Shown in pieces: positions 1 through 11,672 of a stretch of DNA of 64,000 bases. The translations under genes were made by a program, and so were the position numbers. The notes beneath the pieces were generated by a model. The model worked only from the letters and a program-made list of their open reading frames with translations. It searched no databases and was not told the origin of the DNA. The first letter of the stretch is position 1. Each line of letters begins with the position of its first letter. Source of the DNA: Zopfochytrium polystomum (lineage: Eukaryota > Chytridiomycota > Chytridiomycetes > Chytridiales > Chytridiaceae); assembly GCA_025765615.1 (NCBI GenBank), contig JAIVFJ010000326.1:1-64000 (forward strand), in the 5' to 3' direction.

Positions 1-201
1 TCCTTTCCAGGTACGCAGTGACCTTTTCCTTGAGCCCGCTCTTCCCCCTCCCAAAGCCCCCTTCCATCGCAATTGTGGTTTTCGCGCGGCGATCCGCCGG
101 TTGGTCGGTCTCGAAAATCAAAGATGGGTCGTACCCACCCCACTGCCCGAGGAAGCTGTTGGAACAACAACGATTAGTGGATTCGCTTCAATACCAAAGG
201 C

Positions 202-2285
202 CTACGTGTTAACTACGTCGTCCGGTTTGGTGATTGGGGAGTTGGCCAAGTTTCGCCTCGACTTGCCCGTCATGACATCTTCAATGTCACGGTCGGTGGG
301 TAACCCCGACAGCGTATGGTGTGGATATTCGTAGTAGGAGCGTTTGTTCAAAAACACAAGGTCCTCTGACGGCAAGCGCGAGTCCTTTGGCCGCCCTGAT
401 TGAACTGCTGGAGCCCGTTTAAAGTACACGTCGTGAAGGAGGCTGGGCTTCAATGACCCCATGTTCTCCCATGATGGAGACCAAACCGGCTCACGTTTTT
501 CCACCAATTTGGCCGTGACGCCTTCAACGAAATCGGGCGTTCTCTGAATTGAGTAAAGTGGAGAACAAGCTTAGAACACTTTTAAAGAAAAGAGTAAGAG
601 CTTTTGAAAATTACCAGGAACTCTTTCGCCATGTTGTACTCCATCCTGAGGCACTGGGCGAAGTCCAATTTACGCCCTTGGCGAAGTTGGAGGAGGGTGA
701 CCTTCGGGCGATTAGACTTGAAAACGATGCGTGGCCCACCTCACCTTCAGACTTGTCGGAGACATTTTCTTTAGCGTCGTGAGAGTATCGTTGGCCCATG
801 CGGTATTCTTGAAAATCAATTTCGGTTAAGTCAAACACGATCGTGTCCAAAGGCAAAGGCAAACCTCGCTTTCCAACGCGTTGACAATTTCTTCAATACT
901 GTCGTACTTGAAGCAACGGTTGATTACCTCTGCAGTTTCTCCGCCCAATGACCAGGTCTGCCACTTTTTCAACGGTTGGTCCACTGAATTGAATGAAAGT
1001 ACTAGTCAAATTTTCCAAGCTCTCCTCTAACGAGCCAGAATTACATTGTGCACTCACCGACGTATTCCTCCAAAACCATGTTGATAACGTCAAGCTCGTC
1101 CGTCTCGATTTCAGCAAGACGTGCTAGTAGAGATGGGATTTTATCGGACGGGATGTAGTGCGTGCCAATGCCGGAGAATCTATGGAGGGAATGTACTGTA
1201 AGTTTGTATTCAACCCATCAATGCAATGAAGATGAAAAAGAAAGCGTCACCTACAGCACATCTTCTCCCTTCAGCGTGGCTCCGGTAAGGGCAAGGTACG
1301 TTCCCAGCTCGCCGTCAAGTCGAGGAAGGAAGAAACTTCCCCCGACATCCGGAAAGAGGCCGATCGCGGTTTCAGGCTTTAGATTTGTGGTAAGGAAATG
1401 TCGACTTCGTGAGCAACTCAACTACCATTGCAAACCGAGTGTTTTCAGTGACAATTCTGAAAGGTGCGTGGACAGACAGCCCTACACCACCGCCCACTGA
1501 TCACGGACGAACGATTGTGAGAGGCTTCGGTGAGAAGTCGCGTCGGAAACGTTCATTTTCGTGCTCAACTGGTAATGCCATTCATGAGGCTGATGAAAGG
1601 CTTTTTAAGAGTTCCAATAAGGTGATTGAGCTGGTACTCGTCCTGGAAAAATTTGAGTGCTTCCGCAATTTCTTCGGGTCGGCGCGTCGATGCCTTTGTC
1701 ACAACATCTGGTTCGTTGGGAGACATCGTCAGAATATCTGTTGAGGGTTTGCTTCGAGCGAGGTTGCAACCTTTCACGTCTCCACCAGCGCAGAAAGCAC
1801 GGCAGCCTTCAACGCCCATCAACAAAATGACTTTGCACTGGTCCGAGTCATCCCAGGCCTGTGAAATCAACCGCGTTGCCATAAGCAGCGAGCATGTCTG
1901 AGCGTGAAGGAGAAAAAATTGACCCTCACTTTCAGCTGTGGAGTCATAAGCTGGATCATATTCAAGTTCAGCGAGTTGAGGACTGCGGGCCGGTTGAGGA
2001 CAAAAACTCGAAGATTCTGCGATCGCCGGGCGAGCACAGCGGTTTGTGGTTGTTGTCCATCAGCTGGCTGTGCATCTGCTCCCGCCGTTGAGAATCGGGC
2101 GGATGAAGGCTTGGCACTAAAGGACGAGATCGCCCGCGTTGACGACGAAGTCTGCGACAGAACGACAGCTGACACTGCAGCGACAGGGCTGCGGTAACGG
2201 GCGGGTCAGCCATTCGCGACGGGGCAGCGACAACGAAAGCGCCGAGCGGTTTCCGGGCCGCCATTCTCAAGAGGCGCTGGAGCAT
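202..2285 (-). CDS. HIBCH: 3-hydroxyisobutyryl-CoA hydrolase, mitochondrial (10 exons)
   Basis: Crotonase-fold hydrolase of valine catabolism that releases 3-hydroxyisobutyrate from its CoA ester in mitochondria. Family motifs lie in order on the minus strand: [11 protein letters not shown] near the N-terminus, AFCAGGDVK and then [12 protein letters not shown] (oxyanion-hole segments), [13 protein letters not shown], and [10 protein letters not shown] infer exons 2285-2235, 2151-1930, 1858-1570, 1496-1426, 1376-1255, 1179-1058, 983-865, 807-745, 701-615 and 543-202. All phases agree and give about 495 residues, in the usual range for fungal members. The long exon frame has no usable early ATG, so I start at the ATG at 2285. 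That gives an Arg-rich mitochondrial presequence, but uses an 83-bp first intron with a weak donor. A further 63-bp intron just after the GGDVK motif is possible. Family assignment is firm; the first exon is tentative. Confidence 0.85.
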
Positions 2286-2422
2286 TGCCTTTCTTTTTTC
2301 TTTTTTTCCTTTTTGTTCTTCTTCTTCTTCTTCCACTTCTTCTTGTTTTGATACGTATTTCTTTTTTTCGTTTTTTTGTGTTTCGTCGTCCCTTCGTCGT
2401 GTTCCTTCCACCGCTCGGAAGT
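2286..2422 (-). promoter_or_regulatory. Short intergenic region with pyrimidine/purine tract (putative HIBCH promoter)
   Basis: Only 137 bp separate the proposed HIBCH start from the stop of the upstream APC5 gene on the same strand. The plus strand here is almost pure T/C (2290-2360), so the coding strand is a GAA-rich purine tract. No TATA box is visible. Its role as a promoter is inferred from position only. Confidence 0.35.
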
Positions 2423-3535
2423 CTACGCCGATTTCATCCATTCCAGAAAGGGATCGCTCGGCGGCGCGACGCGCTGGTGCGCGATCAGCTGCTCCAACTC
2501 GGCAATGCGCACCGCGGCCGCCGTGGCCGTGTCCAGCGGCGCTTCCGTGTCCTCGCCGGCTTGGAGTCGCCGCACCTCCTCCAGCAGGTGGCACATGCTG
2601 AGATTCCCCTCGAGGTCCCCCGCCTTTTCGAAAACTGTGGCCATTTCCAGCAGACACGCGAGGTCAAAATGGAGAGGTGCAATCGCAAGAGGAATGCTTA
2701 CGAGATAATGCGCGACGACAATGTCCCAATACTGTGTCCCAAGTGAAGCTTTCCTTCTCAAAGCGGGAGGCCTGGTCTCCTATGTCCATAGTCTCATCCG
2801 CTGCTGCATTACCAACCTCCGGCCCTTCATGAGCCAGAATCACCTCCGCCTTACACTCCGCAAGAGCGCGCTCAATTGCAGCCAAAGTGCCCAAGTCTAT
2901 AGTTGGAACAGCTGCAGGATCACTAGTCGTGGCAAGATCATTTGCTCCGATTCGCTGTGACGCTGTCCTCACAATGTTTAGAGCTCGGCCAGGCAAGCCT
3001 GGTGAGCCGCCGCGAAGCATATGATACGCCACTAAAATCGCTGCTCTACAGTGCAGCTCCACCGGATACGGCTTCTTGGTAAGAAGCTGACGAGCAGTCA
3101 GCAAGTGAGGAAGAGACGTTGTATCCGTAGTGTTATCAGCGTTCTTCAATCCTTCGTTAGCAAGTCTGGCCAGGTACATGACGTAACACCCTACCATGAT
3201 CAGTTGCGCCAGACGGAGAAGAGCCTCAATTTTGAGCTTCTGATATTGCCTCTTTTCGTTTGCTTGAAGTTCCTCGACAAGGGTGAAAAGGATTTGGTGA
3301 GCCTGTCGAGATAGCAGAAAACAGACTGCGTCAGTGAATTACCTCGTAGTCATATTACGCTTACCGAATCGGGAGACTCGAATTTCTCCAAATAGGCAGC
3401 CTCTTCCATAAGCGCTACCAGTCTCCACTCTTCTTTGTAGGAGCCCGCGACGTGAAGCTGCGGAATCAAACAACGGGCCGTTCGCAGTTGGCACCTTTAA
3501 ACCAAAGACGTTCTTGAAATAAGTCGGGCACAAAA

Positions 3536-3568
<33 letters not shown>

Positions 3569-5947
3569 AGAAGGAAAGGTCAATTACTGGTTCAAAGCCC
3601 GCCGAAAAAATAGGTGAAGAGATGTCCATATCCATTCCCGAGACTGAGGGATGTGAGAAAATCGCGGGTACATTTTGCGAGCTTCATCGAGGTGCAGGAG
3701 AGCGTCCTCAAATCGTCCTGACGCTCCGGCCTTTGTGGAAGTCCATTAAGTTGTTACAAAACAAAATAAAGTGGCACCTGCCGTGCGAGCAAGCATCGAT
3801 TTGAAGCACTGATTGTCGCCACGCCACTTGCATCTAAATCAACTCCGCTCGTTGCATTCACTTGAGACAAGATATTTGTACCTTAGGTAACGAACATAGA
3901 GTATCAATTATTTTGTTGCAAATTCGATATGGCACGGCAGTACCATACAACTCCCACAATCTGGCAGTTGACTCTTGTATAGCTCGGGTGGACTCAAAAG
4001 TGCCAGTGTCAGGTTCCGTGGAACGAAGGGTGGATGCCTTGACGGAGTAAAGCTCGTTGATGATATTTTCTGAATTTTCTCCCTGGTTTAGAGCACTTGT
4101 TATTGAGAATGAGAAAATTCGAACACGAACGAGTGCGCTGAGAAGCTCAATGCGCGAAAGCTGAGCCTCGTGCTTGAGGTTGGCCAATTGGGGGTTATCT
4201 TTGCACATTTCCACAACAATGCTAAGTAGCTCCAATTGCGACGGTTCTCTGCGTAGAAGAGCGAGCGCTTCCTTCGGCGCATCACCTTTGAGCTTGCTCA
4301 TCCACCTGAGAGGGAAGGCAGGAGTGAAAGGAGTTGTGGTAAACTTCATCGCTTGACTGCTAACATACAACAAGGCGAAAGCAAGGCAGTCATTATCTTT
4401 CCGGCTTCGAGCGGAAGAAACACAGGATCGAAGGTTCTGCAGCATCGCAAAAAGAAGAGAAGATTAGCTTCGGTGCTTAAAAACAGCCACACTCGCAACC
4501 ATTATTGCTTCATCATAGTGCCCAAAAGAAGCATGAAGAATTGCGAGGTCCAGCAACGCATATTGGAAATTGTTCCTGTCGGGTCGTCATTGTCGTCCAA
4601 CAGATTTCGCAGAAAAAGGAGTAGAAAGAACGAACGCATTTCCGAATCGTTTTGAATAGTCGTAAAAACGGTGGAGACTCTCCTCAGCATCATTCAAATT
4701 CCCGGTCCGCATTGCGATCAAAAACCTTGCCGCCGAAAGCCTTTAGAGCAAATCATGGCAAGAACTCCTCAGGAGGGAGAAATTACTTTAAGTAGTGAAC
4801 CCGCTCCATGCTCGGGTTCAATGAATGAAGCTTGGTTATGTTTGCGATCAAGCCTTCAGGAGGATGAAGCCCGCTGGTTTCTTCCACGTCGTTCAGCTAG
4901 AGGAGTGAACATTCTGAGTTGCATTGCTAACCTCGCATTACTTGAAAGTCCAAGTACGCAGCCGCGTCGTCGGAGGGAATAGCTAAAGAGCAATGTCAGA
5001 CTGAACGCCTCTTCGAGACAAAAGCAAGGTTGGAAACCATCGTGTTCCTGTCGTAGGGCGGCGCGCAAAAGGATAAGACCAATGGCCTCCCAGCGAAACA
5101 GGTTCGCGTTTCTAAGCTTTATATCTTACTTCCACAGAGTCCTGCGCACCACACTGCAGCGCCGCTTTGAAGTTCTCAATTCGCTTGAATGCGTCGCTGA
5201 GATCTCCAAAGTCTGCTTCGTGAAAGTCAATCACCATTCTTCGCACGAAAACCCCTAGTTCGCTTGAATATCTCTTAGCGATTGTTAGTGGCAAACTAGG
5301 TGATGGGTGGCTCTCACGAAATGAAGGACTTCGTTCTACCCATTTTACAGACGTCAGTCACAATCAAACCGTCCGAACCATCCCTCAAGCTCACATTTGT
5401 CATGATCTCCCCAAGATCCTCTCCAGGTTTAGTTACAAGACTATCGGCCAGGTGTACGAAGTCCAGCATGGCATTTAACGACTCAATTTCCGATAGCTAA
5501 CCGAAAGTGCGAGACGAGAGCGAGAGAATCCGTTCAGCGCAGTCACGGCAGCGGGGGTTAGGGGATTATCCAAACCAAGTCAAGGACGATTTCGAAGAGC
5601 GACAAAGAGTGGTCGCCAGATCGCGCGTCGCGCAGGAGCGGAGCTGTGGATGCACTTCGAGTGTCAGTACCGGCCTCCTGTATATCTATCCTGATTGCGC
5701 ACAGCTCGCGTGCAAATGATCTGGTGCGATTGGAGCCGCCTTCTTCGTTGATGCATTTTCCGTTATCGCCGTCTCCGTCAAGCCCGGCCACCACTGCCGA
5801 CATCGCGACACCACGGAGGAGGGCATCGAGGACAACGCGCTTGGACCGCGGTGACCATCCCCCGCCGCCCTCGGTCAGCGCAAACTGGCGTGCGAACTTG
5901 TTGGCAACGAGCAGCCACGTAAACCGGTGCGGCGTGAAAAACCTCAT
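2423..5947 (-). CDS. APC5: Anaphase-promoting complex subunit 5 (multi-exon)
   Basis: TPR-containing scaffold subunit of the anaphase-promoting complex/cyclosome, the nuclear E3 ligase that drives mitotic exit. Pieces on the minus strand match the family in order. The N-terminus begins MRFFTPHRFTWLL at 5947. The ELGVFVRRM block lies near 5250. HYLxALSAARFLIAMRTGN is followed by the hallmark NNFQYALLDLAILHASFGHY near 4560, then KDNDCLAFAL near 4405. The last exon ends at 2423. Supported exons include 5947-5576 and 5496-5395, then one ending at 5130 before a GTAAGA donor. The others were not all resolved. The acceptor near 5320 is ambiguous, and the middle TPR part between about 3860 and 2760 was seen only as open segments. 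A 24-A run at 3532-3555 must lie in an intron. Identity is well supported; the exact model is not. Confidence 0.8.
3532..3555. repeat. Poly-A homopolymer inside APC5
   Basis: Twenty-four consecutive A residues on the plus strand, followed by an A/G-rich stretch. On the coding strand of APC5 this is a T run, consistent with an intronic pyrimidine tract. Confidence 0.9.
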
Positions 5948-6117
5948 CCTCCTCTGAATGGTTTTTGGACAAACGAGAAAAGAAGAAAAAACTGGAAAAG
6001 TCTGTGCGCCATGCTGGGCCTCCCAAACAAAGAAGAACAAAAAAAAAAAAAAAAAAAACGGAAAAAAAGAAAACTACATGTAAAAATGAAAAAAAGACGA
6101 GAGACACACCAGTCAAG

Positions 6118-7881
6118 TCACTTAGCGGCCGGGTTCTTGTCCTTCAGTTCGGCGAGGTGAGCTGTTCGGTTTTCACGGGAAACCACTTTAACGTTAGCCC
6201 ATCCGTTCCAGATGTAGCCCACTAGATCACTGCGAAGATATTTTCTCACCCAGGACTTTCGCGAAATTGCCGTCAGATCCGAAGTCCTCGTACGCAAACA
6301 AGTAGAGCTTGGAGACTCCCATCCCCTCGCTTGCCTTCAAAAAGTTGCCCAAGTTCTCCTAAGTATGCAGAGTCGGGTCAGGGTCAGCCAAGCCCATTGC
6401 ACAGCCGAACACAAGCAAGCAAGCAAACCTTGTGAACAAAAGTAAACTTTCCGCCTTTGGACTTGGCAGGGAACGCAGGACGGAGTGCCGTGGCCAATCT
6501 GTGATGATCTGCAGTCAGAGCTCATCGAACCAAGCTGTATCGCTGTGCGAAATAGAACTTCAAAGTGTTCAAGGCTAGCTCACTTGCACAGCACTACGCC
6601 ATCCCGAAGACAGTCTGCGAAAGGCTTGCCGCTCTTCAAACCATCGTCATCCACAAGGCTCAGAACCCACTCTCTGATAGAAGCCTCGTTCGCAGCGGCT
6701 GCTTCCAAATCTACAGTCTCCACCAGAACGTGATCCAGCACAACGCTGTTGGTCTTGCTTTCAATGACCACACTGTTAGTCTTGCTCGACGAACTGTCCA
6801 CCACGACGCTGTTGGTCTTGCTTCCTGATCCCGTAGCCGAGCTGCTGCTGCTGCTGACAACGCTAGACACGCTCGCAACGCTGTCTGTGGATCCACCAAC
6901 GGAGCTCCGGCCGGGCACAGGTCGCAGCTGCACAGGGGGTGGCGCACCTTCTGTCGCGGAGGATGGTGTAGAAGCAGAGGAGGCAGGCTTTGGCGCGCTG
7001 CTTTTTCGAAGCATGGACGGCTTCGGCACTCCACCCCCTGCAAAGGGATTGAAACCACCGCCAAACGCGCTGACTCCTCCAATTTTACGACGGAACGCCT
7101 CGGGGTCCTTGGTTGGAGTCACAGCAGCCGCGTCCTCAGTAGTCCCTTCCGAAGGCGCCGCGCCATCGATTCCTGCAGCGGCGATGGCCGTTGCAGGTTC
7201 TGTGGTGGGATCAGCTGGGCTCGCTTCAGAGGAGCTCGTTGTATTTGTGTCTCTCCCAGTCCCTGCAGCGCGGCGTGGGTGTGCCCGTGCCTTCGTTGCC
7301 TGTTTCCGTGCGTAAAAGTTGTATAATTGGTGGGATGTTTTGTTAGGGACCAATGTGAACCTTCCGCTTACGTGGGAGAGCTTGCTGCCGCCCGTGCTCT
7401 GTGATAGCGAGTCCAAAGCGTTTCTATCATCAATCTTTTTCTTCAAGGACGCGACCTCGGCCTCAAGCTCAGCAACACGGTCTTTGAGCCGTAGGATTTC
7501 TGCATCTTTCGTCTCCACGCTGGTAGGAGAGTCGGTGCTGTAGTCTTTGGTAACCAATGGATCACCGCCGTTCTCGTTGGGTTCGACTGTATCGCTCCCT
7601 TTGCCAGGCGGGTCAGCCTCATCGCTCTGAGGAAGATCTGTCGAGGTTGCTGCGGTTGCTGGATTACCATCGCTGGCACTTCCCTCAGTGGAGGCGATGA
7701 CGTCCTTGGCCAAATCTGCTGCGACGATTGACGCTCTCTCCTCCGCTGCAGAGTCTGGTGCGCCCGCAATCCCTCCGTCTTGGACCGCGGCCTCTGGTAT
7801 CTCTGCATGGCTTGTGGCCGAAGCACCATTGGAGTCATTGCCCACATCGATGCTAGCCTTCGTTGTGTTGTCCTCGCTCAT
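6118..7881 (-). CDS. Calponin-homology (transgelin-like) domain protein with coiled coil
   Basis: Predicted actin-associated cytoplasmic protein of about 482 residues. From the ATG at 7881 it has an acidic Ala/Ser/Thr-rich N-terminus, a coiled coil of heptad type (ILRLKDRVAELEAEVASLKK), a Ser/Pro-rich linker with a thrice-repeated KTNSVV motif, and a C-terminal CH domain. In the CH domain IREWV and LRDGVVLCK are followed by a GKFTFVHKENLGNFL segment and the terminal LKDKNPAAK. Inferred exons are 7881-7372, 7299-6584, 6498-6429, 6358-6250 and 6161-6118, with all phases consistent. The first intron (7300-7371) is in frame, with a GTAAGC donor, a CTAAC branch site and a CAG acceptor, so reading through it would add 24 residues. 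CH domains of this single type bind actin or regulate its bundling. The substrate partner here is unknown. Confidence 0.75.
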
Positions 7882-8207
7882 TTGGCCTCACTTGTTTGAA
7901 GAAATTTCCACTGTGTTCAGAACACCGTCGCTAACAAGAGGCAGGAGCAGCTTGGCCCGCAAGCCACCACTATCCAACAGACGCAACGAAGATACCAAAA
8001 AAAAAAAACCTCCTTCCCACCAGCAACTGAAAAATAAACCGATGGTCGGTGCGAAGAAGGCGCAGAACCCACCACAATCCTGAACACACATATAAAGAGT
8101 AAAATGGAAGTAATCGCCAATAGAGGGACAAACCGCGAATGGAAGCAATCAAAAAGAGTGACAAAGGGAAGAAGCGTCGCTCGGGAAATGGATCAGTACC
8201 GACTGCA

Positions 8208-8939
8208 TCACAGCATCGCGCTCCACACAGCCGCAACCACAGCAATCGCCCACATCCAAACTCCCGGTCTTGAGGAGAAAACATCGCCAGACATGCTGGA
8301 CGACATGGCGGTGACGTTCGTGTTGACACCAGCGGGAGCTCCATTCGCACCAGCCGACGCCTTCGGCGCCGCAGATGTTCCGCCTGCTCCGGCGGCCGGC
8401 ATACCGTCCACGGTCACTTCAAGGACAAATTTCATTCCCTCCTGACAGTGATCGATCTTGCTGCACATAATATAGTACGTCCCAACGCCTTGATCAAAGA
8501 GTATAGCGGGAGAGACATTGCCAACAGGGTAGTTTGGAAGCGACGCATTCTTCGAGAATTTGCAGTTGTTGAAGTCGTCCAGTGTGTCTGCAGAGGCGAT
8601 TCCATGGTCGGCACGAAGGTTGAATTGAATCTAGCTTTTCGATTAGGCGCACGACAGGTACGGTGCGAGGAAAGGCAGGTAGGTACATACCGCATCGTTC
8701 AAAGCAATGACGGAGGGTGGGTTCATGAATCTGGGAGGGTCATCGGCAGATGCTGTAATCCATTTCGAGGGGTTCAGCGGGTTGAGTGGAAAAAGATAGA
8801 GCGAATGCAGGAAGGGCATCCGGACTCAACTGTCAACGATGTAATAGTTCGCGGTGGCTGCTGCTGCCTGCGGGATGGAGGCTGCGAGGGCGAATACCGC
8901 GAGGGCTGCGGCGGCGGCAAGGCGAACAACGGCGAACAT
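8208..8939 (-). CDS. Secreted GPI-anchored cupredoxin (extracellular serine-rich type)
   Basis: Predicted cell-surface copper-binding protein of about 197 residues. The start at 8939 gives a clear signal peptide (MFAVVRLAAAAALAVFALAA). The mature part contains a cupredoxin fold ending in CSKIDHCQEGM, that is Cys-x4-His-x4-Met, three of the usual type-1 copper ligands. A probable upstream His lies in the LRADHG segment. An Ala/Gly/Pro-rich stalk and a terminal hydrophobic segment (WMWAIAVVAAVW) after small residues fit a GPI-anchor signal. Inferred exons are 8939-8831, 8752-8691 and 8630-8208, with phases consistent. Fungi carry many such proteins; roles in wall remodelling or redox have been proposed, but the function is not known. 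It is the last of four minus-strand host genes before the repeat block. Confidence 0.75.
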
Positions 8940-9344
8940 TTGGGGATGTGATTAAGGATTGCACCGTCCGAGGATAGATGGATCGAAAGAGAGAAAAAAA
9001 AGTAAAAAAATTGCTCTATGTTTTATTGGAATTTCTTTCTTAAAAAGGAGGTGGAAGCGTGCGGCCAACGGAAGAGGCGGCTGGAGACAGAGAGACAAGC
9101 GAGCGTGTCAGCATGCGGCCAGCCAACCGAAACCGGAAAAATTCCCGACCGCGTGCGGCCGCCACAATAACAGACTTTGAACCACCTGGTTCACACAATT
9201 TTTTTTCTCTTCAAAAGGTGAGGCGCTTTTCTGCACGAGCATTCCACCACACTGGAGGCAGCGAATGGTTCCCTCCACAGGACAGGATACGAAAGCGGCG
9301 CTTGAACGACAAAAATCTGGCCAAGGATCATCTGCGCAGGTGAG
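8940..9344. other. Intergenic region without a recognisable gene
   Basis: Presumed 5' flank of the cupredoxin gene. Short A runs near 8994-9010 and moderately GC-rich sequence are visible, but no ORF with recognisable content. It ends where the decayed retroelement sequence begins. Confidence 0.5.
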
Positions 9345-9930
9345 TTACGTCTTCTGAAGTCCCAAAACCACCATATTGTCTGCTAGAGCATTCTCCAAGT
9401 TTCCTGCAGAATAAGGGGTGCAAAGCAATCCGGACGTGATTTTCCAGTGTAGTTGGGAGTTGACTTCATGGGTGCTGTTGCAGCCAGGAGTGTACACCAA
9501 AGCCGCTAAAATTTCCCTCCCCACCCACAGCTGCTGGAATATCATCGATCCCAAATGTACAAGCTCCATGGGTTATTGGAAGGGATTTGGATTGGAAAAC
9601 GTGTGTGCATTGGTGGCCAAGCTTGGAATCTCTGCACAGAACTCGCACCCAGTGCCTTCAACTCTTCCAAGATGTTGATGGATTGAGGTAGCCTTTGGCT
9701 CCGGCCTATGGGTGACTCCTGGCTTGCAGCAGTCACAACAGTTCCTTTCCATGTGGTGAACGTATGCCTTGTGATAACCAAACCAGTAGCGTGGCCTATC
9801 CCCACAACAAGGGGAGCAAGAGTGGTTTTGGTTGTCGTGGGTGTTGCAACCCCTGTTGTTGTCATTCCTGTAGTTCCTTCCTTGGTGATTGTTTCGTTCT
9901 GCTTGCTCAAGGTCATTGCAACCTCCTTGG
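9345..9930 (-). pseudogene. Decayed gag of LTR element family B, 3' part
   Basis: The minus strand matches, with many substitutions, the plus-strand sequence at 49020-49400 in this window. Shared features include the stretch around the CYDCHKPGV-like zinc-knuckle remnant and the LEELKALG segment. The gag is broken by insertions and continues at 10643-10714 and again at 17803-18759. It is no longer translatable. Confidence 0.7.
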
Positions 9931-10642
9931 TGCTAGGTGTCAGGAACAGGGCAGGACAGGACAAGGCAGACAAGGAACTGAGAGGAGTGATGATTGTATT
10001 GGAAACAATAATTCACTTGAGGGATGGGACAGGTCCCCCATCCCCTTTTTATACCTTTTGAGTGTCTTCCTTGTCAAGACTCAAAGAAAGTTCCAGAAAG
10101 AGCAATTAGTAATACAATGATACCAATGATACCAATGACAACAAGACAAGTCAGGAAAGCAAAGAAGGTTCCAGAAGGTTCCATGAAGGAATGGTCTAGA
10201 AGGTTCCAGAAGGTTCCAGAGGGTGATTCATAACACTAGGCGGAACGGACTGGTTAGCAACAAGAGGCACAAGACGGACCTGAACCGATTGTGACTGTCA
10301 GTTATTGTTCTCACAATGCCCATGGGAGAGCGAGCCATCGCCAATGCAGACCTGGGCACTGGCTTGTGCTGATGACAAATACTCGGAGTATTAAGTGGAA
10401 CGGAAACCCAGTGTTAACAGTTTTCCTCCTCCTCTGCTCAAGCAGATAATATAGGAGAGGTTTTTACCCTGTGCCAGTCACGCTGGCCTAGCAACTATTA
10501 CAGCGTGCATATCATCATCATGTATCAATAATTCAAAACAGAGTTTTTTCTCTTTCTCTCCAAGTTGGGGAGAAGGACCACCCACAAACACACATCTTCA
10601 CTTCATTCACTCTTTCCACTCACTCAGAGTAGACTGTTTACA
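9931..10642. mobile_element. Solo LTR (family LTR-2) inserted in family B gag
   Basis: The sequence starts TG and ends CA and is flanked on both sides by CTTGG (9926-9930 and 10643-10647), a 5-bp target-site duplication. It interrupts gag sequence that is contiguous in the 49-kb relative. It contains its own nested insertion at 9938-10235. Related LTR sequence occurs at 19602-20636 and 46386-46797 in the opposite orientation. Confidence 0.75.
9938..10235 (-). mobile_element. Chromovirus solo LTR nested in LTR-2
   Basis: Reverse-complement copy of the 308-bp LTR of the chromovirus at 31999-37213, including the TATA-like box and the AAGTGAATTAT start region. It is flanked by the 5-bp duplication CTAGG (9933-9937 and 10236-10240). 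No internal sequence remains, so it is a recombination product. Confidence 0.85.
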
Positions 10643-10714
10643 CTTGGTTATGGTCACTTCGGTGGCGTCTATCATCTCAGTTGTCATTGTTGTCACAGTG
10701 GTTGTTGGCCCCTT
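10643..10714 (-). pseudogene. Family B gag fragment between two insertions
   Basis: Short piece of the same decayed gag. It matches, in reverse complement, the region near 49000 (the GTCACAGTGGTTGTTG stretch). It ends at the CCCTT target site of copia A. Confidence 0.65.
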
Positions 10715-11503
10715 TGTTGGTGATTGCACCTGGCGTGTCAGAAGGGCACCAACAGACTTGAGTCGGCGTGGAGCGATAAAGCTTGTTTAGAGCGTGAGCC
10801 CTTCTCTTGTTAAGAGCGAAGCGCCCTTTGTTGCCAAAGTAGATGGAGAGCCGATGCTCTCAGACAGATTGGTCTTGTTTAGAGTGCAGAGCACACCCTT
10901 TTCTTGTAAGAGCGAAGCGCCCTATACGAACGAGGTATCGACCTAAGGTAGAACTTGAAGAGCTTCGCAGGTCAAGGTAGAGGGTATGTTGACTCAGATA
11001 AGAATAATGGTTTTTGTTTGTTGTATTTGAGGGTAGAGAGAGAGCAGGCAGATGTGATCAGGATCTGGGATGATGCTTCTCTGGAGCTGCTGGGGCTCCC
11101 CCTTTTATACTGCAGGTGGTCTCAGGAATCAGACTTTGGTGATAGCCTTTTAGCTCTGAGAGATAGAGTTTAGACTTTGAGGAGTCAGGAGGCAGGCATG
11201 ACATCATTGTTGCATCACGCTGATTTGGCCAGAACTTCCATGGAGTTATGTGTGCAAAGAAGTAAGTCAGGCTCCCTGTCAAGCTCCTATAATCATTCCT
11301 ATCAAATTGCAAGAGTGAAGCACACTGATGTGGTCTACCCAGACTGGGGATTGAAACCACCTCTAAGCACTCGTACAGTGTCAGAGATTGAGAAAGTGTA
11401 GATGACACTTGGATCAGTCCCTATGCCATCTTAACTTATCGTTTCTCTTGAAGACAGGTCAGAGGATCTTAAAAGGTGTAGGTAATGTGTGCAAACTCCA
11501 ACA
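10715..11503 (-). repeat. Copia A 3' LTR
   Basis: 789 bp, bounded by the inverted ends TGTTGG and CCAACA, and nearly identical to 17014-17802. It contains an internal repeated motif around GAGCGAAGCGCCC (twice). Confidence 0.9.
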
Positions 11504-11672
11504 CTCCCCCTCAATTTGAGAGGTATTGATTGCTCAGGTACGCGAGAAAATTGCCTGCATATGCAGTACCAACCTCGTAGCTGGAGTTGAACCAGCGCAA
11601 CATCTCATGACGAATATACCAGAAAACCTGCAAAAACACTGATATATCGCTTGGACTGTGAGCACGGAACAA

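Noticed and set aside
1968..2657. Long minus-strand open frame (229 codons) overlapping the HIBCH 5' end
   Set aside because: Arg-rich, crosses the purine tract and APC5 stop region, and matches nothing. Only its part from 2285 to 2235 is kept, as the probable first HIBCH exon.
6222..6249. 28-nt intron in the calponin-homology gene
   Set aside because: Too short. A longer intron 6162-6249 with a CTAAC branch and a CAG acceptor restores the conserved LKDKNPAAK end in frame.
9764..10120. Plus-strand ORFs across the chromovirus solo LTR
   Set aside because: They are antisense shadows of LTR and gag sequence that recur at every LTR copy.
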